A DNA stretch of 64,000 bases from Paenibacillus arenosi (GTDB lineage: Bacteria; Bacillota; Bacilli; Paenibacillales; Paenibacillaceae), in contig NZ_JACYTN010000003.1 in the NCBI RefSeq assembly GCF_014841135.1, positions 248,001 through 312,000 on the forward strand. Reading direction: 5' to 3'. The notes under the pieces are model-generated. The model was not told the origin of the DNA. It saw only the letters and a program-made list of their open reading frames with translations, and did no database searches. Positions 18,127-26,895 of this stretch are shown here, piece after piece; the stretch's first letter is position 1, and each line of letters opens with the position of its first letter. Both the position numbers and the translations under genes were made by a program.

Positions 18127-19416
18127 ATGTTGGATCTGCAATGGTTACGGATGAATGCGAATGAGGTGCAGCAAGTAGCTGAGTTGAAAGGGATCGATAT
18201 TGATATTGCTCAGTTGCTGGGCTTGGATGTACAAAGGAAGGAATTGCTGCAGCAGGTGGAGGTGCTGCGCCAGCAGCGCAATGAACAATCGAAGCAGATC
18301 GGTGCGCTTGTCCAAGGTGGGGATCATGCACAAGTTGAGTTGTTGAAGCAGCATGTGAGAGCGATGAATGATCGTTTATCGGTACTGGAGGAGCAGCTTG
18401 CCCAAGTGAGGCTTGTGTTAGATAAGGGGATGATGCTGGTCCCCAATATCGTATCGCCTGATACACCCCAAGGGCGCTCGGATGCGGACAATGTGGAGAT
18501 GAAGCGGGTAGGAGAACCAGAAGCTCCAACGTTCAAGCTGCGAGACCATATCGAACTTGGTGAACTGCACGATATGATTGACATTCCACGAGGGGTTAAG
18601 ACAGCGGGCACTCGTCATTATTATTTAAAAGGGGCAGGTGTCCTACTGCATAGGGCTGTCCAGCAGCTAGCACTTGATCTGCTTATGGAGCGCGGCTTTA
18701 CACCGCTGGAGGTTCCACTTATGGCACGAACAGCTGCAATGATGAACACAGGCTTTTTCCCTACAGGAGAAGATCAGTCGTATGCAATCGTGGACGAGGA
18801 TCAGTGGCTAGTGGGTACGTCGGAGGTGCCACTTGTTGCTTACTACAGCAATGAAATAGTAGATGTGAGTGAGCCGATTCGTTTGGCAGCCGTGTCGACT
18901 TGTTTCCGTAGTGAAGTAGGCTCGGCAGGTAAGGATGTGCACGGTCTATATCGAGTGCACCAATTTGCCAAAGTGGAACAGGTTGTTATTTGTGAGGCAG
19001 ATCAGGCGTTAGCAGAGCAACTTCACCAGGAGATTACTGCGCATGCCGAGGAAATTTTGCGACTGTTAGAGCTTCCATATCGGATGATGGCTGTTTGCAC
19101 GGGGGACATGTCGCAGAAGACGTACAAACAGTTCGATATTGAGACGTGGATGCCAAGTCGACAGGCATATGGAGAGACACATTCGTCGTCGAATTTGCTG
19201 GACTTCCAAGCAAGACGGTCGGGTATTCGCTATCGAGACACGGAGGGACGGCTGCGATATGCCTATACGTTGAACAATACGGCGGTTGCTACGCCACGCA
19301 TCTTGATTCCGTTGTTAGAGAATCATCAGGATGAGGTTGGAGGCATACACATTCCACATGCTTTGCGCCCATATATGAATGGGGTAGCTTACTTGGCGCC
19401 GCAACAACAGTTTTGA
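18127..19416 (+). CDS. serS: Seryl-tRNA synthetase, divergent form
   Basis: Charges tRNA-Ser with serine in the cytosol; 429 residues, class II. An N-terminal coiled-coil arm (about 30-105) precedes the catalytic core. Motif 2 is FRSEVGSAGKDVHGLYRVHQ, and motif 3 reads LNNTAVATPRILIPLLENHQ, where most bacterial SerRS have NGSG-type sequence, so this looks like the second, divergent SerRS found in some Firmicutes. A longer frame from 18076 would begin inside the T-box terminator, so the ATG at 18127 with AAGGAG 11 bases upstream is correct. Serine supply is sensed by the T-box leader. Confidence 0.93.
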   Translation: MLDLQWLRMNANEVQQVAELKGIDIDIAQLLGLDVQRKELLQQVEVLRQQRNEQSKQIGALVQGGDHAQVELLKQHVRAMNDRLSVLEEQLAQVRLVLDKGMMLVPNIVSPDTPQGRSDADNVEMKRVGEPEAPTFKLRDHIELGELHDMIDIPRGVKTAGTRHYYLKGAGVLLHRAVQQLALDLLMERGFTPLEVPLMARTAAMMNTGFFPTGEDQSYAIVDEDQWLVGTSEVPLVAYYSNEIVDVSEPIRLAAVSTCFRSEVGSAGKDVHGLYRVHQFAKVEQVVICEADQALAEQLHQEITAHAEEILRLLELPYRMMAVCTGDMSQKTYKQFDIETWMPSRQAYGETHSSSNLLDFQARRSGIRYRDTEGRLRYAYTLNNTAVATPRILIPLLENHQDEVGGIHIPHALRPYMNGVAYLAPQQQF

Positions 19417-19460
19417 CGTTCGGCAGTTCAATCACTTGAGCGCATATAATATGATGACTT

Positions 19461-19664
19461 GGACAAAAGTGCAGTTATTTTCAGTCGAAACCATCATTTT
19501 GCGTTAGATAAGGACAAAAATGCAGTTATTTTTCTCGATTAGGCACTCTAGAGGGGTAAAGAGACAGAAATAAATGCATTTTTGACGTTAATCTCTCAAA
19601 TAAGCCCATTTCAGATTAAATAACTGCCTAATTGTCCTAATGCATGATGAAATGGTTTCGTGTC
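19461..19664. repeat. Intergenic repeat element with direct and inverted 20-mers
   Basis: GGACAAAAGTGCAGTTATTT (19461) and GGACAAAAATGCAGTTATTT (19512) are direct copies. Two inverted copies follow: AAATAAATGCATTTTTGAC (19569) and AAATAACTGCCTAATTGTCC (19618). CGAAACCATCATTTT (19486) has a partial inverted partner at about 19646. No reading frame is present. Together with the hairpin at 19703 this occupies the serS-heme oxygenase gap. Confidence 0.65.
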
Positions 19665-19702
19665 ATGACGAATATGCGCTAAAATGATAGCAATACACGG
19701 AA

Positions 19703-19790
19703 AGAGGCTGTCTTTTATAGGGCATGGTACTTTTAAAAAGTTAGTATAATCTAACCTTCTAAAAGTACTGTGCCTCATAGAGCAGCCTCT
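19703..19790. repeat. Long 88-base hairpin
   Basis: AGAGGCTG...CAGCCTCT closes an extended stem whose arms also pair GGGCA/TGCCTC-region and GGTACTTTTA/TAAAAGTACT, with an inner GTTAG/CTAAC around the loop. About 35 of 44 positions can pair. No T-run follows, so it is not a standard terminator; it may be a MITE remnant or an RNA structure. Confidence 0.6.
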
Positions 19791-19847
19791 CTACCATTTC
19801 AAACGCGCTATTTTCAAATGCTGTGCAGCAAACTATGGATTACGCAA

Positions 19848-20189
19848 TTAATGCTCAACCGCAGCTGTTTCCACCGCAGGGCCTTTGGAGGACTTCACAT
19901 CATAGGTTGCGTGTGCAGAGCTGATTACATAGTCCGGCTTCGGTTTGCCACGGCTTTGGCGATGTCCTTCGATATGAGCTTCGCTCGTCTCCCAGCCTTT
20001 CCAAGCAGCTTCAGATTCCCAACGGATTAGCACGATAACTTCTTCGTCACCACGACGAACCCGCTTAACTAGAACGCTAAGATCGATAAATCCAGGAGAA
20101 TGCTCGATAATGCCCGGTCCTGTAAAATGGTCTACAATTTGCTGGGAAAAGCCTTCTTTTACAACGATCGTCTTCGTCTCGATAAACAT
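19848..20189 (-). CDS. IsdG/HmoA-type heme-degrading monooxygenase
   Basis: A small cytosolic ABM-fold enzyme (113 residues) expected to open the heme ring and release iron. Trp66 and His76 in EAAWKGWETSEAHIEGH fall at the positions of the IsdG catalytic Trp and His. The N-terminal Asn of IsdG (around residue 7) is not present; the start reads MFIETKTIVV, with Thr at that place, so activity may differ. GGGGAGTGTGTACGT precedes the ATG. A perfect Fur box lies 45 bases upstream, which fits an iron-acquisition role. A generic quinol monooxygenase of the same fold is the alternative. Confidence 0.8.
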   Translation of the reverse strand: MFIETKTIVVKEGFSQQIVDHFTGPGIIEHSPGFIDLSVLVKRVRRGDEEVIVLIRWESEAAWKGWETSEAHIEGHRQSRGKPKPDYVISSAHATYDVKSSKGPAVETAAVEH

Positions 20190-20233
20190 ACGTACACACT
20201 CCCCGGTTATAATGACAACATATACCTATTATA

Positions 20234-20250
20234 TTGATAATAATTATCAA
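20234..20250 (-). promoter_or_regulatory. Fur box
   Basis: TTGATAATAATTATCAA is a perfect 7-1-7-type palindrome matching the Bacillus Fur consensus TGATAATNATTATCA, about 45 bases upstream of the heme monooxygenase start. The gap to 20543 also holds a dyad TGTATA-N8-TATACA (20384-20403) of unknown role before the permease gene. Confidence 0.88.
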
Positions 20251-20543
20251 TTACAAGAGTGATAGATAGCCGTATCTTAATCAGCGAGAGCTATACCATC
20301 TGTCACCTTAAAATACCAATAAGAGGATAGTATTTCCGCTAGGGTTGTTGAAAAGGTAGGAGTATACTGAGAAAGGCACAACTTGTATATGTAATTCTAT
20401 ACATCACTTTTTGAAAATTTATGAAATGATGGAATGGACAATAGCGCTGCACCAATAGGTACAGTGTCATTCAACATGCACACAGGATACGCCAAACCAA
20501 ATAACAACGTAGATTAACAGACAGAAAGGGAGCTTGGACATCA

Positions 20544-21965
20544 ATGATTGACAATGAAGCAAGAAAGTTGCGATGGCATAACATCGCGCTTATGGCCTTC
20601 GTGTCCGTATGGGGATTCGGTAATGTCGTAAATAACTATGCGAACCAAGGCTTAAGTGTCATCACCTCGTGGATTCTCATTATCGCCTTATATTTTATAC
20701 CTTATGCGCTAATGGTTGGACAGCTTGGTTCTACATTTAAGGATGGTAAAGGCGGCGTCAGCAGTTGGATTAAAGAAACGATGGGGGCTAACCTTGCTTA
20801 TTTCGCAGCATGGACCTATTGGGTTGTACACATTCCTTATTTGGCTCAGAAGCCACAAGCGATTGTCATTGCGTTAGGTTGGGCTGCAACAGGAGAAGGA
20901 ACGCTAGTAAAAGAGTTCTCTCCAGTAGCTTTGCAGACGATTACCTTGCTTATCTTCTTGTTCTTCTTGTGGATTGCTTCTCGCGGTATCTCTTCCTTGA
21001 AGCGTATCGGTACGATTGCAGGTATTTCGGTCTTTGTCATGTCTCTCTTGTACATTGCACTTGCTGTTACAGCGCCTATGCTGACAGGGGTTCAAGTCGC
21101 GACAGCAGATATGTCAGTATCATCCTTTATTCCAGAGTTCAACTTCGCTTACTTCACGACATTGTCTATGCTCGTGTTTGCAGTAGGTGGAGCGGAGAAA
21201 ATATCTCCTTATGTAAATAACACACATAACCCGACGAAGGAATTCCCGCGCGGTATGCTCGTATTGGCGATCATGGTTGCGGTATGTGCGCTTCTCGGTT
21301 CATTTGCTATGGGTATGATGTTCGACTCGAATAATATCCCAGATGATCTGAAAATGAATGGTCAATACTATGCATTCCAAATTCTCGGGGAATACTATGG
21401 AATTGGCAATGTACTTATGATTATGTATGCATTAGCAAATACATTGGCGCAAATCTCTGCCTTGGCATTTTCCATCGATGCACCACTTAAAGTGTTGCTT
21501 TCTGACTCGGATGATCGTTATGTACCACGTTCGTTACTTAAGACGAATAAGCGTGGTACACCAGTGAATGGCTACATTATGACCGCGGTACTAGTTGGTA
21601 TACTTATTATGGTGCCAGCATTCGGTATTGGTAACATGAATACATTGTTCAACTGGCTGCTAGATTTGAATTCCATCGTGATGCCGCTTCGTTACTTGTT
21701 CGTCTTCTTGGCGTTTATGGCATTGATGAAGCTGTCTGACAAGTTTATTTCGGAATATAAGTTTGTGAAAAATAATAAAGTTGGTTTCGCAATTGGATTG
21801 TGGTGCTTCGTGTTTACGGCATTCGCGTGCTTCATGGGGATGTTCCCGAAAGTACCTATGTTTACGAGTGAGTGGTACTTCCAATTCGGCCTGAATGTCG
21901 TAACGCCGTTTGCTTTGCTTGGTCTCGGTCTCATCTTACCAATGCTAGCAAGACGCAATCGCTAG
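20544..21965 (+). CDS. APC-family amino acid permease (YjeM/GadC-like)
   Basis: An inner-membrane amino acid transporter of 473 residues with about 12 helices. The N-terminus RWHNIALMAFVSVWGFGNVV and the helix 3/6 sequences AWTYWVVHIPYLAQKPQ and LVFAVGGAEKISPYVNN resemble the YjeM and glutamate/GABA antiporter group of the APC superfamily. AAAGGGAGCTTGGACATCA precedes the ATG. No decarboxylase gene is adjacent, so an acid-resistance role cannot be claimed; the substrate is unknown. Confidence 0.85.
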   Translation: MIDNEARKLRWHNIALMAFVSVWGFGNVVNNYANQGLSVITSWILIIALYFIPYALMVGQLGSTFKDGKGGVSSWIKETMGANLAYFAAWTYWVVHIPYLAQKPQAIVIALGWAATGEGTLVKEFSPVALQTITLLIFLFFLWIASRGISSLKRIGTIAGISVFVMSLLYIALAVTAPMLTGVQVATADMSVSSFIPEFNFAYFTTLSMLVFAVGGAEKISPYVNNTHNPTKEFPRGMLVLAIMVAVCALLGSFAMGMMFDSNNIPDDLKMNGQYYAFQILGEYYGIGNVLMIMYALANTLAQISALAFSIDAPLKVLLSDSDDRYVPRSLLKTNKRGTPVNGYIMTAVLVGILIMVPAFGIGNMNTLFNWLLDLNSIVMPLRYLFVFLAFMALMKLSDKFISEYKFVKNNKVGFAIGLWCFVFTAFACFMGMFPKVPMFTSEWYFQFGLNVVTPFALLGLGLILPMLARRNR

Positions 21966-22012
21966 TAATCGCAATGGATTAGCGTTATGGCTTTCTATTA
22001 GAGTACTGGATA

Positions 22013-22058
22013 AAGCCCTTGATTTCTCTTTTAAGAAGAGTTGATCAAGGGCTTGTTT
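22013..22058. terminator. Terminator between the permease and the sensor kinase
   Basis: AAGCCCTTGAT pairs with ATCAAGGGCTT around an inner CTCTT/AAGAG stem and is followed by a short T-rich run; it lies between convergent genes. Confidence 0.75.
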
Positions 22059-22097
22059 GTATCGTACAGAAGCTTCTAACTTTAACATGTTGGCATA

Positions 22098-23594
22098 TCA
22101 CTGCTTAAGGAAACCCTTATTTCCAACGATCTTTCTCCGAATGCTTTTACCTACTACTGTCTGTGTAGTTTGTTTCGTTTGCTGCATGGGTAGCCATATA
22201 TCAAATACCGTTTTTCCGACTACACTTTGCAGTTTGATTTCTCCGTTATGCTTCTCTACAATATGCTTTGCGATCGTAAGACCTAATCCTGTACCACCAT
22301 CACTCTTACGAGCACGGTCGCCTCGCGAAAAAGCATCAAATATAGTAGGTCGCAGCTCTTCTGGAATGCCTACCCCATTATCCTCCACACGAATAAGTAC
22401 CTCTAGGGGCATAACATCCAACACTATGGACACAGTTGTACCCGAAGGATTGTAATGAATCGCATTTGAAAGCAGGTTCGATACCGCTCGATACAGAAGT
22501 CTGCTATTTGCTGGGATGGACACGACTTTGCTTGGGATGAGATAGTTAAATACAAATTCTCGTTCTTCAAATAGGGGATAATACTCAGCTGCGATCTCTC
22601 TAATAAACTCAGATAAGTCCGTTTGCTCTAGCTCGCATGGATAATCGGAACTTTCCAATTTCGAAAGTTCGAAGAAATCGTCGATCAATTCCGAGACGCG
22701 TTGTGATTTCTGCAGCATCGTCGTCAGCACTTGCTGCCGTTTTTCTTCCGTTTCAATAAGGCCCATTTGGAGTGCTTGTGTATATCCTTGGATCGTCGTA
22801 ATCGGTGTTCGTAAATCATGTGAAATACCAGTGAGCATCCGCTGTTTGCTTGCTTCCATTTCATGCTTCATCTGTTCAGCTTGCTCTAATTTCTCTGCCA
22901 TCGTATTAAAATGATCTTGAATCTGCTGCAGCTCATAATCTCCTGAATACTGGAGCCGCTTGTCGTATTGTCCATCTACAATGCTGTGGAGGCCTTCTAA
23001 GATGGACTTGAGGGGGCGGGTAACTCGCTTTGAGGCCAAGCGTCCATATATGAATAGATTGACCGTAAATAGAATGAGTAGAAGCACTAGTCCAATAACT
23101 AGGGAAATGTGAAAATCTTCGTTCATTTCCTCTGCCACTTTGTGAAGGAGGGGCTCCTGTATGGCATATTCGGAAGAAACAAACACGACTGCCAACAGCT
23201 GATCGTTCGTACCTGGAACAGGAGAAGACGATACATAATAGGGCTTCGTCTTACTATCATAAAATAGCTTTTGCCACTGTATAGAATCGTATTGCAGAGG
23301 GCCTGCTTTTTTTTCACCAATGATATGGATAACTTGCCGCTTTGAATTTATAATTTCTACCCAGCCACCGAGAGATTGAATGAAGGAAGCTTTGATATGA
23401 GTGTAATCACTTTTTACGATTGCCTCAGCGCGTATGTTAGGAAACAACACTTCTTCAACGGGCCCGACTGCTCGGATAATGATGAAACCGAAGACAAGAA
23501 CAGCGATACAAGTAATCGTAACTGAGAACCATATGTAATAGCTAAGTAGCCGTCGAAACAGCTTTGTGGCTTTCAGCTTCTTCGGTTTACGCAT
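22098..23594 (-). CDS. Sensor histidine kinase of an OmpR-type two-component system
   Basis: A membrane sensor of 498 residues. Helix at about 18-42, an extracellular region of about 130 residues, a second helix at about 175-198, then HAMP. The HisKA phosphorylation site is GISHDLRTPITTIQGY; the ATPase domain has N box NLLSNAIHYNP, G1 DNGVGIP and G2 GGTGLGLTIAKHIVEKH, all intact. The ATG at 23594 overlaps the end of the regulator gene by eight bases (ATGCGTAA), so the two are translationally coupled. The signal is unknown. Confidence 0.92.
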   Translation of the reverse strand: MRKPKKLKATKLFRRLLSYYIWFSVTITCIAVLVFGFIIIRAVGPVEEVLFPNIRAEAIVKSDYTHIKASFIQSLGGWVEIINSKRQVIHIIGEKKAGPLQYDSIQWQKLFYDSKTKPYYVSSSPVPGTNDQLLAVVFVSSEYAIQEPLLHKVAEEMNEDFHISLVIGLVLLLILFTVNLFIYGRLASKRVTRPLKSILEGLHSIVDGQYDKRLQYSGDYELQQIQDHFNTMAEKLEQAEQMKHEMEASKQRMLTGISHDLRTPITTIQGYTQALQMGLIETEEKRQQVLTTMLQKSQRVSELIDDFFELSKLESSDYPCELEQTDLSEFIREIAAEYYPLFEEREFVFNYLIPSKVVSIPANSRLLYRAVSNLLSNAIHYNPSGTTVSIVLDVMPLEVLIRVEDNGVGIPEELRPTIFDAFSRGDRARKSDGGTGLGLTIAKHIVEKHNGEIKLQSVVGKTVFDIWLPMQQTKQTTQTVVGKSIRRKIVGNKGFLKQ

Positions 23595-24300
23595 GCAGCT
23601 CATCTCGCTTTGCAAAGCGATAACCAAGCCCACGTACCGTCTTAATGTACACTGGATTTCTCGGTGTATCTTCCACTTTATCTCGCAATCGACTCATTTG
23701 GACCATAATCGTATTATCATCAGCCATATAATGCTCGCCCCATACTTGTTCGAAAATTTGTTTCTTCGTAAATACGCGCCCTGGCGCGCTCATCAGCATA
23801 TGAAGCAGTTTATATTCAATTGCGCTTAAACTAATAAGCCTGCCTCGTTTCAATAACGAACAGGAATCATGATCAAGGGTTAGTTCACCAACGCGTGTAG
23901 GCAGCATAGAAGGTAGCGCTTCTTCTTCATTAAATGTATACGTTCTACGCAGTTGAGCTTGCACACGGGCAAGCACGACAAGCGGGTTGAATGGCTTGGC
24001 TACGAAATCGTCAGCCCCTAGGCCTAATCCAACAATTTTATCGCTGTCTTCACTTTTAGCAGATAGAAGAATGACAGGGAGCTTGTTCGTCAAGCGCAGC
24101 TCTGTTAGCAGTTGGAGACCATCCATCCGCGGCATCATAATATCGACAATGGCCAGATCGATGGTATGTTCTTGCAGCCGTTGCAGTGCTTCTTGACCGT
24201 CGTTTGCCGCGACAATTGTATAGGATTCCCGTTCTAGAAATAATTGCAGCATCTCGATAATTTCTGGCTCGTCATCGACGATTAAAATGGTGTGTGACAT
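23587..24300 (-). CDS. OmpR/PhoB-type response regulator
   Basis: A cytosolic regulator of 237 residues. The receiver has the acidic pair in VDDEPE, the phospho-acceptor Asp in DIMMPRMDG (about residue 53) and the conserved Lys in KPFNPL. The winged helix ends in MVQMSRLRDKVEDTPRNPVY and VRGLGYRF. GGAGGAGAATGAC precedes the ATG at 24300. Direct repeats upstream (24366-24387) suggest autoregulation. Its partner kinase overlaps its 3' end. Confidence 0.95.
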   Translation of the reverse strand: MSHTILIVDDEPEIIEMLQLFLERESYTIVAANDGQEALQRLQEHTIDLAIVDIMMPRMDGLQLLTELRLTNKLPVILLSAKSEDSDKIVGLGLGADDFVAKPFNPLVVLARVQAQLRRTYTFNEEEALPSMLPTRVGELTLDHDSCSLLKRGRLISLSAIEYKLLHMLMSAPGRVFTKKQIFEQVWGEHYMADDNTIMVQMSRLRDKVEDTPRNPVYIKTVRGLGYRFAKRDELHA

Positions 24301-24365
24301 GTCATTCTCCTCCTTTCTCTCCTAGCGTACTGTAAATTCTCTTCATTCGGAACCCTTTTCCTCTT

Positions 24366-24387
24366 ATGTAAGATTAATGTAAGAATA
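24366..24387 (-). promoter_or_regulatory. Direct-repeat operator of the response regulator
   Basis: ATGTAAGATTA (24366-24376) is followed immediately by ATGTAAGAATA (24377-24387); a partial third copy, ATGAAAGCTGA, follows. An 11-bp period is the usual arrangement for OmpR-family binding. It lies between the regulator and the divergent membrane protein and could control both. Confidence 0.6.
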
Positions 24388-24441
24388 ATGAAAGCTGACG
24401 GAAAGAAGAAGGAGGTACGATTAGTTGTAAGGAGTTGAGCA

Positions 24442-25170
24442 ATGCTGAATGATCCAATGAAGGGGTGTGCAGGCATGGGGAAGGTTGACATGGGAACGTC
24501 ACGAATTCATCCGATGGAAGCACTATATGAGCGCCTTGCATCATTGTTTGGTAGGAGAGGCGTAACTTCTTATCTTGCGTATGAGTTGGCGGTATATTAT
24601 TATGCGCTGCTTTCTTGGGGTAAACGTTCTTTTGAGCGGGATTATGCGAAGTCATATACAGCACATAAGGAATCAGGCTGGCTGACGATGGTTTTGTTTG
24701 TCATTAAGCTTTTAATCTTGGAGGGTATCCTTGTTCATTTCTTTGTTGCAAAATGGTCTTCTGTATTTGCATGGATTATGTCCATTAGCAATGTATATAT
24801 GATTATATGGCTTATCTCCGATTATCGAGCAATGAAGCTCAACCCAATTGGCGTATCTGCGCAAGGGGTGTGGATCCGATTGGGCAATCAGTTGCGGACA
24901 TCTCTTTCGTTTGAACAGATCGAGTCGGTGGAGGTCGTTAACAATGTGGAGCTGTCTGGAGTAGAAGAGAAGAATTCCTTCATCCCGATTGGACTATCGA
25001 CAAATGTTCACATTCGACTAAAAGAGGCGACTAGGGTCGGAATTATGCTAGGTGCTAATCGAACGGTGACAGATATTTATTTGACACTGGATGAGCCAAG
25101 GGCATTTGTTGAGGAGTGCCGTACCCGTTTGGAGAGTGTACAGTTAAGTGAATCGGGAGTTGTTTTATAG
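24442..25170 (+). CDS. Membrane protein of unknown function
   Basis: 242 residues, no family recognised. Two or three helices lie at about 80-140 (WLTMVLFVIKLLILEGILVH, WIMSISNVYMIIWLIS); the rest is a soluble, beta-rich C-terminal part resembling a PH-like or bPH domain (GVWIRLGNQLRTSLSFEQIE). AAGGAG lies seven bases before the ATG. It is divergent from the two-component genes across 141 bases that contain the response-regulator repeats, so it may be a target of that system. Confidence 0.6.
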   Translation: MLNDPMKGCAGMGKVDMGTSRIHPMEALYERLASLFGRRGVTSYLAYELAVYYYALLSWGKRSFERDYAKSYTAHKESGWLTMVLFVIKLLILEGILVHFFVAKWSSVFAWIMSISNVYMIIWLISDYRAMKLNPIGVSAQGVWIRLGNQLRTSLSFEQIESVEVVNNVELSGVEEKNSFIPIGLSTNVHIRLKEATRVGIMLGANRTVTDIYLTLDEPRAFVEECRTRLESVQLSESGVVL

Positions 25171-25229
25171 TAAGAGAAAGGGTATTTATGTTCAGAACAC
25201 GTATTTGATGTGAGATTCAATACGATAAC

Positions 25230-25275
25230 AAAAAGCCAGAAGGCAAGGGCGATCCCCTGACGCTTCAGGCTTTTT
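25230..25275. terminator. Bidirectional terminator
   Basis: AAAAAGCC pairs with GGCTTTTT, with further pairing inside (GAAGGC region with GCTTC). It separates the membrane-protein gene from the convergent ssu operon. Confidence 0.8.
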
Positions 25276-25294
25276 GCCTTACAAGGTATGTTCT

Positions 25295-26068
25295 TCAAAT
25301 GGAATAGGAAGTCTGTCGTCTAGCAGCTCGATCTGATCGAGAATCGCGTTCCATAACACGGTCCAAGATGAGCTGTTCAAAATAGGCGAAGCCGCTATCC
25401 TTTTCCCGCGGGCGTGGAAGTGTAATGGCTACATCTAGTGCAATGGCGCCGTCTTTCATCAGCACGACGCGGTCCGCAAGAGCTACTGCTTCACTGACGT
25501 CATGAGTGACGAGGATGACAGAGAAGCGCTGCTTCTGCCACAGTCTCTCAATTAGGTCCTGCATGTCAATACGGGTCAAAGCATCAAGGGCTCCCAATGG
25601 CTCATCGAGCAGTAGTAGTCGTGGGTTACCAGCTAATGCACGTGCGAGCGCGACTCTTTGGCGCTGTCCACCAGATAGTGTACTTGGCCATACATGGGCT
25701 TTGTCTTCTAGGCCTACCATGCGTAATGCTGCTGCTGCATCGTCTGGATTGCCGCCGCGCACACCGATTCGTACATTGTCGATGACTTTTTTCCAAGGAA
25801 GTAGCCTAGCGTCTTGAAACAGCACTCTCGTATCGGGGTCGAGGCCTTGTATCGTTTTCCCATCTAGCAGCAGCGTTCCATCTGTTGATTCATCCAAACC
25901 AGCTACTAAGCGTAGCAGCGTGCTTTTGCCACAGCCACTTTTTCCTACGATGGCGATAAATTCTCCAGACTTGACCTGAAGGTTTAGTTCCTCCAGTACG
26001 GTTACATGATCGAACTGCTTCCATATTCCAGAAGCGGAGAGAGAAGAACCGAATACACCAGTACTCAT
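25295..26068 (-). CDS. ssuB: Aliphatic sulfonate ABC transporter ATPase
   Basis: Energises sulfonate uptake at the inner face of the membrane; 257 residues. Walker A is [10 protein letters not shown], the signature [15 protein letters not shown] and Walker [17 protein letters not shown]. The start at 26068 overlaps the ssuC stop as ATGA, indicating translational coupling; the upstream extension would lie inside ssuC. Last gene of the ssuADCB operon. Taurine or nitrate ATPases are close paralogues, but the adjacent monooxygenase supports sulfonates. Confidence 0.9.
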   Translation of the reverse strand: MSTGVFGSSLSASGIWKQFDHVTVLEELNLQVKSGEFIAIVGKSGCGKSTLLRLVAGLDESTDGTLLLDGKTIQGLDPDTRVLFQDARLLPWKKVIDNVRIGVRGGNPDDAAAALRMVGLEDKAHVWPSTLSGGQRQRVALARALAGNPRLLLLDEPLGALDALTRIDMQDLIERLWQKQRFSVILVTHDVSEAVALADRVVLMKDGAIALDVAITLPRPREKDSGFAYFEQLILDRVMERDSRSDRAARRQTSYSI

Positions 26069-26895
26069 GAGGATGTCACTCCTTTCTTGCCGGCCTGTTG
26101 TCCTTTTCCGTAATTCGGATGCCATTGCAAGAAAAGCCTTTCGCACAATTTAGCGATGGAATCAGACAGCTTGCCAAGCAGTGCATATAAAAGAATACTC
26201 AGGACAACGACATCCATCTGCATAAATTCACGAGCATTCATGGCCATATAGCCAATGCCTGAATCCGCCGATATCGTTTCTGCAACGATAAGGGTAATCC
26301 ACATTGTACCGAGAGCGAAGCGAACCCCGACGAGAATGGAAGGTAGTGCACCCGGAAGAATGATATTGCGGAATAACGCCCAGCCGCGCAATCCATATAC
26401 TTTGCCCATCTCAATCAAGCTCGGATCGACGCTGCGAATACCATGGAATGTATTCAGATAAATAGGAAATGCCACTCCGAGTGCGACGAGAAACAGCTTC
26501 GCTGCTTCATCAATGCCGAACCACAGGATGACGAGCGGAATGAGCGCGAGGTGGGGAATGTTGCGTACCATCTGAATCGATGTATCTGTCAGCTTCTCAG
26601 CCAATGGAACAATTCCATTTAGCAGACCAAGGCTAAAGCCGATGCTGCCGCCAATAGCGAAGCCGATTAGCGCGCGTCCTGTACTTGTTCCAATATAGTC
26701 AAACAGCATGCCATTGCCGATTAGGGTAATGAATGCCTCTATGACGGCGATAGGTGTAGGTAGGATGCGAGTAGATATCCATCCGAGCTGACCAAAAATT
26801 TGCCACAATAAAAGTAAAGTACTCGGCACGATCCATGCGATCCATGAGCGGGTCAGCCATCTTCTAAGCATGCTGTCGAGCTGTGTTCTTTGCAT
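26065..26895 (-). CDS. ssuC: Aliphatic sulfonate ABC transporter permease
   Basis: A six-helix permease of 276 residues forming the channel of the sulfonate transporter. The BPD-type EAA loop is [19 protein letters not shown], followed by [17 protein letters not shown] and [13 protein letters not shown], typical of SsuC/TauC. The ATG at 26895 has AGAGGTG seven bases upstream and lies 32 bases inside ssuD. Partners are SsuB and SsuA. Confidence 0.91.
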   Translation of the reverse strand: MQRTQLDSMLRRWLTRSWIAWIVPSTLLLLWQIFGQLGWISTRILPTPIAVIEAFITLIGNGMLFDYIGTSTGRALIGFAIGGSIGFSLGLLNGIVPLAEKLTDTSIQMVRNIPHLALIPLVILWFGIDEAAKLFLVALGVAFPIYLNTFHGIRSVDPSLIEMGKVYGLRGWALFRNIILPGALPSILVGVRFALGTMWITLIVAETISADSGIGYMAMNAREFMQMDVVVLSILLYALLGKLSDSIAKLCERLFLQWHPNYGKGQQAGKKGVTSS

